DNA of 35,951 bases from Acidimicrobiales bacterium (GTDB taxonomy: Bacteria > Actinomycetota > Acidimicrobiia > Acidimicrobiales > SHLQ01): assembly GCA_004282895.1 (NCBI GenBank), contig SHLQ01000009.1, forward strand, positions 1 to 35,951, in the 5' to 3' direction. Within the stretch, counting starts at the first letter, position 1. The number at the start of each line of letters is the position of its first letter. Position numbers and translations under genes: made by a program. The notes under the pieces were generated by a model. The model saw only the letters and a list, made by a program, of their open reading frames with translations. It was not told the origin of the DNA and made no database searches. Positions 34,284-35,951 of the stretch are shown piece after piece.

Positions 34284-35474
34284 TCAGGCGGACTCGGCGG
34301 CAGCCGCCTCCTCCGCATCCATCGCCTCGAGGTTGGCCAGCGCCTGATCGATGATGCGGGTCGAGCACCCCGACATGTCGACCGGCGGAATGAGCTCGTT
34401 CAGAAGCAGATTGGCGATGGCTCGCAGCGCGTCCGGGCCCGCGCCTGGGTGGAACACCGCCGGCTCACCGGTGTCGCCGCCGTCGACAATTGCCCGATCG
34501 AGCGGCACGGAGCCGATGAGTGGGCTGTCGATCTCGTCGGCCAACGCCTGGCCACCACCTTCACCGAAGACGTCGTGGCGTTTGCCCTCCTCGTCAACGA
34601 AGGCGCTCATGTTCTCGATGACGCCGGCCACCCGCAGATAGTTGTTGCGTCCCATGTTGGCCACCCGGACCGCGACAGTTTGGGCGAGCTTCGATGGGGT
34701 GGTGACCACGAGCATGTCCGCGTGGGGCAACATCTTCGCCAAGCCCATTTGTACGTCGCCAGTGCCGGGCGGCATGTCGATCAACAGGTAGTCGAGCTTG
34801 CCCCATTCGACGTCCTGTAGGAAGTGCTGCACGGCGCGGTTGAGCATGAGGCCGCGCCACATCAGCGCCGTGTCCTCGCTGTCGACGAGGAACCCCATCG
34901 AGACGACTTCGATCTCACCGGCGCCCATGGAAACGACGTGGGGCGTGATCTGCCCGGACTCCGTTGAGCCGGACAGGCGACCCTCCACGCCGAGCAGGCG
35001 GGGGATGGAATATCCCCAGATGTCGGCGTCGAGCACGCCGACCCGCATGCCTTGGATGGCCAGTGCCGCCGCCAGATTGGCCGTTATCGATGACTTGCCG
35101 ACCCCGCCCTTGCCTGACGCAATGAGAACACAGCGAGTTGTGGATGGCACCGCGGTGTCGGGGGCGTTCTGACTGACGTTGAATCTCGCGGTGGCCATCA
35201 CATTGGCTTTTTCCTCCTGCGAGAGTTCGTCCCAGTTGATCTTGACCTTTTCGACACCCGGCAGACTCAGAAGGCGGGCTTTGACGTCCTTCTGGATCTG
35301 TGATCGCAGGGGGCAGCCTGAAGTCGTGAGGGCGATGGTGATGAGCGCGGTGCCCTCGTCGTTGACCTTGGCACTCTTGGCCATCCCCAGTTCGACGATG
35401 TTCGACCCGAGTTCGGGGTCGATCACGCCCGAAAGCACGCCCATCAGATCCTCAGTCGTAGGTACCGCGTCCAT
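34284..35474 (-). CDS. mrp: Mrp/NBP35-family Fe-S cluster carrier ATPase
   Basis: A P-loop ATPase that loads or carries Fe-S clusters to target apoproteins. The 396 residues begin with a MIP18 (DUF59) domain, about 1-95 (GVIDPELGSNIVELGM, TTSGCPLRSQIQKDV), followed by a ParA/MinD-like core. The deviant Walker A is ASGKGGVGKSS near 119, then VLDADIWGYSIPRLLG and LIDMPPGTGDVQMGLA. The CxxC that binds the bridging cluster in many family members is absent: VIENMSAFVDEEGKRHDVFG stands where it is expected, a variant I recall from actinobacterial members. TAGACT lies 6 nt before the ATG, with no Shine-Dalgarno. A HesB-type gene diverges from it, giving a likely Fe-S assembly pair. Confidence 0.94.
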   Translation of the reverse strand: MDAVPTTEDLMGVLSGVIDPELGSNIVELGMAKSAKVNDEGTALITIALTTSGCPLRSQIQKDVKARLLSLPGVEKVKINWDELSQEEKANVMATARFNVSQNAPDTAVPSTTRCVLIASGKGGVGKSSITANLAAALAIQGMRVGVLDADIWGYSIPRLLGVEGRLSGSTESGQITPHVVSMGAGEIEVVSMGFLVDSEDTALMWRGLMLNRAVQHFLQDVEWGKLDYLLIDMPPGTGDVQMGLAKMLPHADMLVVTTPSKLAQTVAVRVANMGRNNYLRVAGVIENMSAFVDEEGKRHDVFGEGGGQALADEIDSPLIGSVPLDRAIVDGGDTGEPAVFHPGAGPDALRAIANLLLNELIPPVDMSGCSTRIIDQALANLEAMDAEEAAAAESA

Positions 35475-35480
35475 GCGTCA

Positions 35481-35486
35481 AGTCTA
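35481..35486 (-). promoter_or_regulatory. Putative leaderless -10 box of mrp
   Basis: TAGACT on the minus strand lies 6 nt before the mrp ATG at 35474. The expected -35 position falls inside the REPIN-like element, where no consensus is seen. Confidence 0.5.
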
Positions 35487-35499
35487 CGGCCGCCGTTTC

Positions 35500-35545
35500 A
35501 AAGGGGTCTGACCCCTTCGGCCAAAAAGGGGTCAGACCCCTTTTT
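35500..35545. repeat. REPIN-like double palindrome
   Basis: GGGGTCTGACCCC (35503-35515) and its reverse complement GGGGTCAGACCCC (35528-35540) are flanked by A and T runs and separated by a short spacer with CGGCC. Each half is itself palindromic apart from the central base, and the two halves can pair into one long hairpin of at least 17 bp. The unit resembles REP/REPIN elements with GGGGTCAGACCCC cores seen in other bacterial genomes, as recalled. It also looks like an intrinsic terminator because a T run follows, yet it lies between two divergent starts. Only this copy occurs in the window. Confidence 0.8.
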
Positions 35546-35648
35546 GCGCTTTTTGCGTAGGTGGTTGCAATAAATCGCTGGACTTTGCGGTTGTCTGGTC
35601 CGATATAGTGAACAGTTGAAGTACCGCTCTACCGAAGGATTCCGACGC

Positions 35649-35951
35649 ATGATCACTCTTTCCGATCCCGCAACCACCAAGGTCGCCGAGCTCATCAGTG
35701 CTGAAGGTGAAGACGGCCTGGCGTTGCGCGTCGCGGTGCGTCCCGGCGGATGCTCCGGCTTCTCCTACGAGATGTTCTTCGACAGCGAGATCAGCGACGA
35801 CGACCTCACGAAGGAATACGGCGACGTACGGCTGGTATGTGATCCATCGAGCGCACAGATGCTCGAAGGCGCCACGCTCGACTACACCGAGACGATTCAG
35901 GAAACCGGGTTCAAGATCAACAACCCGAACGCCCAGCGCACCTGCGGCTGC
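35649..35951 (+). CDS. HesB/IscA/ErpA-type Fe-S assembly protein (3' end beyond window)
   Basis: A small A-type carrier that accepts Fe-S clusters from a scaffold and passes them to apoproteins. All 101 codons present are open and the frame leaves the window without a stop. The three cluster cysteines are in place: Cys35 in RPGGCSGFSYEM, and Cys99 and Cys101 in RTCGC at the end, where family members normally finish within a few residues, so almost the whole gene is here. ErpA is a likely assignment, but the subclass is not certain. GAAGGA lies 9 nt before the ATG, and TATAGT at 35604-35609 could be its -10. It diverges from mrp. Confidence 0.93.
   Translation, partial: MITLSDPATTKVAELISAEGEDGLALRVAVRPGGCSGFSYEMFFDSEISDDDLTKEYGDVRLVCDPSSAQMLEGATLDYTETIQETGFKINNPNAQRTCGC

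Overview
The window looks like a chromosomal segment from a high-GC actinobacterium, most plausibly an Acidimicrobiia-type or related uncultured lineage. The pointers are a WhiB regulator, a 180-kDa-type NAD-glutamate dehydrogenase, a DUF2510 protein, an actinobacterial-type bifunctional dCTP deaminase, a large Rv0338c-like Fe-S oxidoreductase, an ArsA-like ATPase near whiB (as in mycobacteria), frequent GTG starts, and many genes with a TANNNT box 6-8 nt before the start codon, as expected of leaderless transcripts. The genus cannot be fixed from the sequence. No phage, insertion sequence or CRISPR is visible, coding density is high, and no gene-free stretch exceeds 300 bases.

Layout. 1-1695 (minus): a TPP riboswitch for a gene beyond the left edge, then L-serine dehydratase. 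1759-4928: glycogen synthase (plus) converges on a small DUF2510/DUF4870 membrane protein and ADP-glucose pyrophosphorylase (minus). 4963-6861 (minus): a membrane protein of unknown role and a CcdA/TlpA thiol-redox pair. 6945-8725 (plus): dCTP deaminase and an MFS transporter. 8726-16257 (minus): a membrane Fe-S oxidoreductase with a duplicated C-terminal helix-hairpin-helix domain, a solute-binding lipoprotein, and a HAMP-GGDEF-EAL receptor overlapping it by 4 bp. 16363-17508 (plus): a degenerate ammonium-transporter-like protein, divergent from the receptor across a perfect palindrome. 17492-22989 (minus): NAD-glutamate dehydrogenase, a SnoaL-like protein and a short PLDc_N-like membrane protein. 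23068-26278 (plus): TauD-type dioxygenase, RidA, tRNA-Pro(CGG) and a DUF362 protein. 26275-27078: divergent response-regulator and STAS genes. 27160-30725: a two-domain ArsA-like ATPase head-to-head with and overlapping an NfeD-type protein, then WhiB. 30722-33702 (minus): selB and selA overlapping by ATGA. 33742-35951: fxsA, mrp and a truncated HesB/ErpA-type gene, the last two divergent around a REPIN-like double palindrome.

Themes. Storage carbon (glgA, glgC), amino-acid and nitrogen catabolism (serine dehydratase, glutamate dehydrogenase, RidA, Amt-like protein), selenocysteine insertion (selA, selB) and Fe-S/redox biology (Fe-S oxidoreductase, CcdA/TlpA, WhiB, Mrp, HesB).

The best candidate for something undescribed is 12005-17508. 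A solute-binding lipoprotein is translationally coupled to a receptor with a degenerate GGDEF and an apparently intact EAL domain. It stands back to back with an Amt-like protein that has lost both pore histidines, with a 14-bp palindrome between them. This could be a c-di-GMP-linked nutrient-sensing unit, but that function is inference. Most other genes are recognisable families; the interest lies in overlaps, promoter design, inverted repeats and domain fusions.
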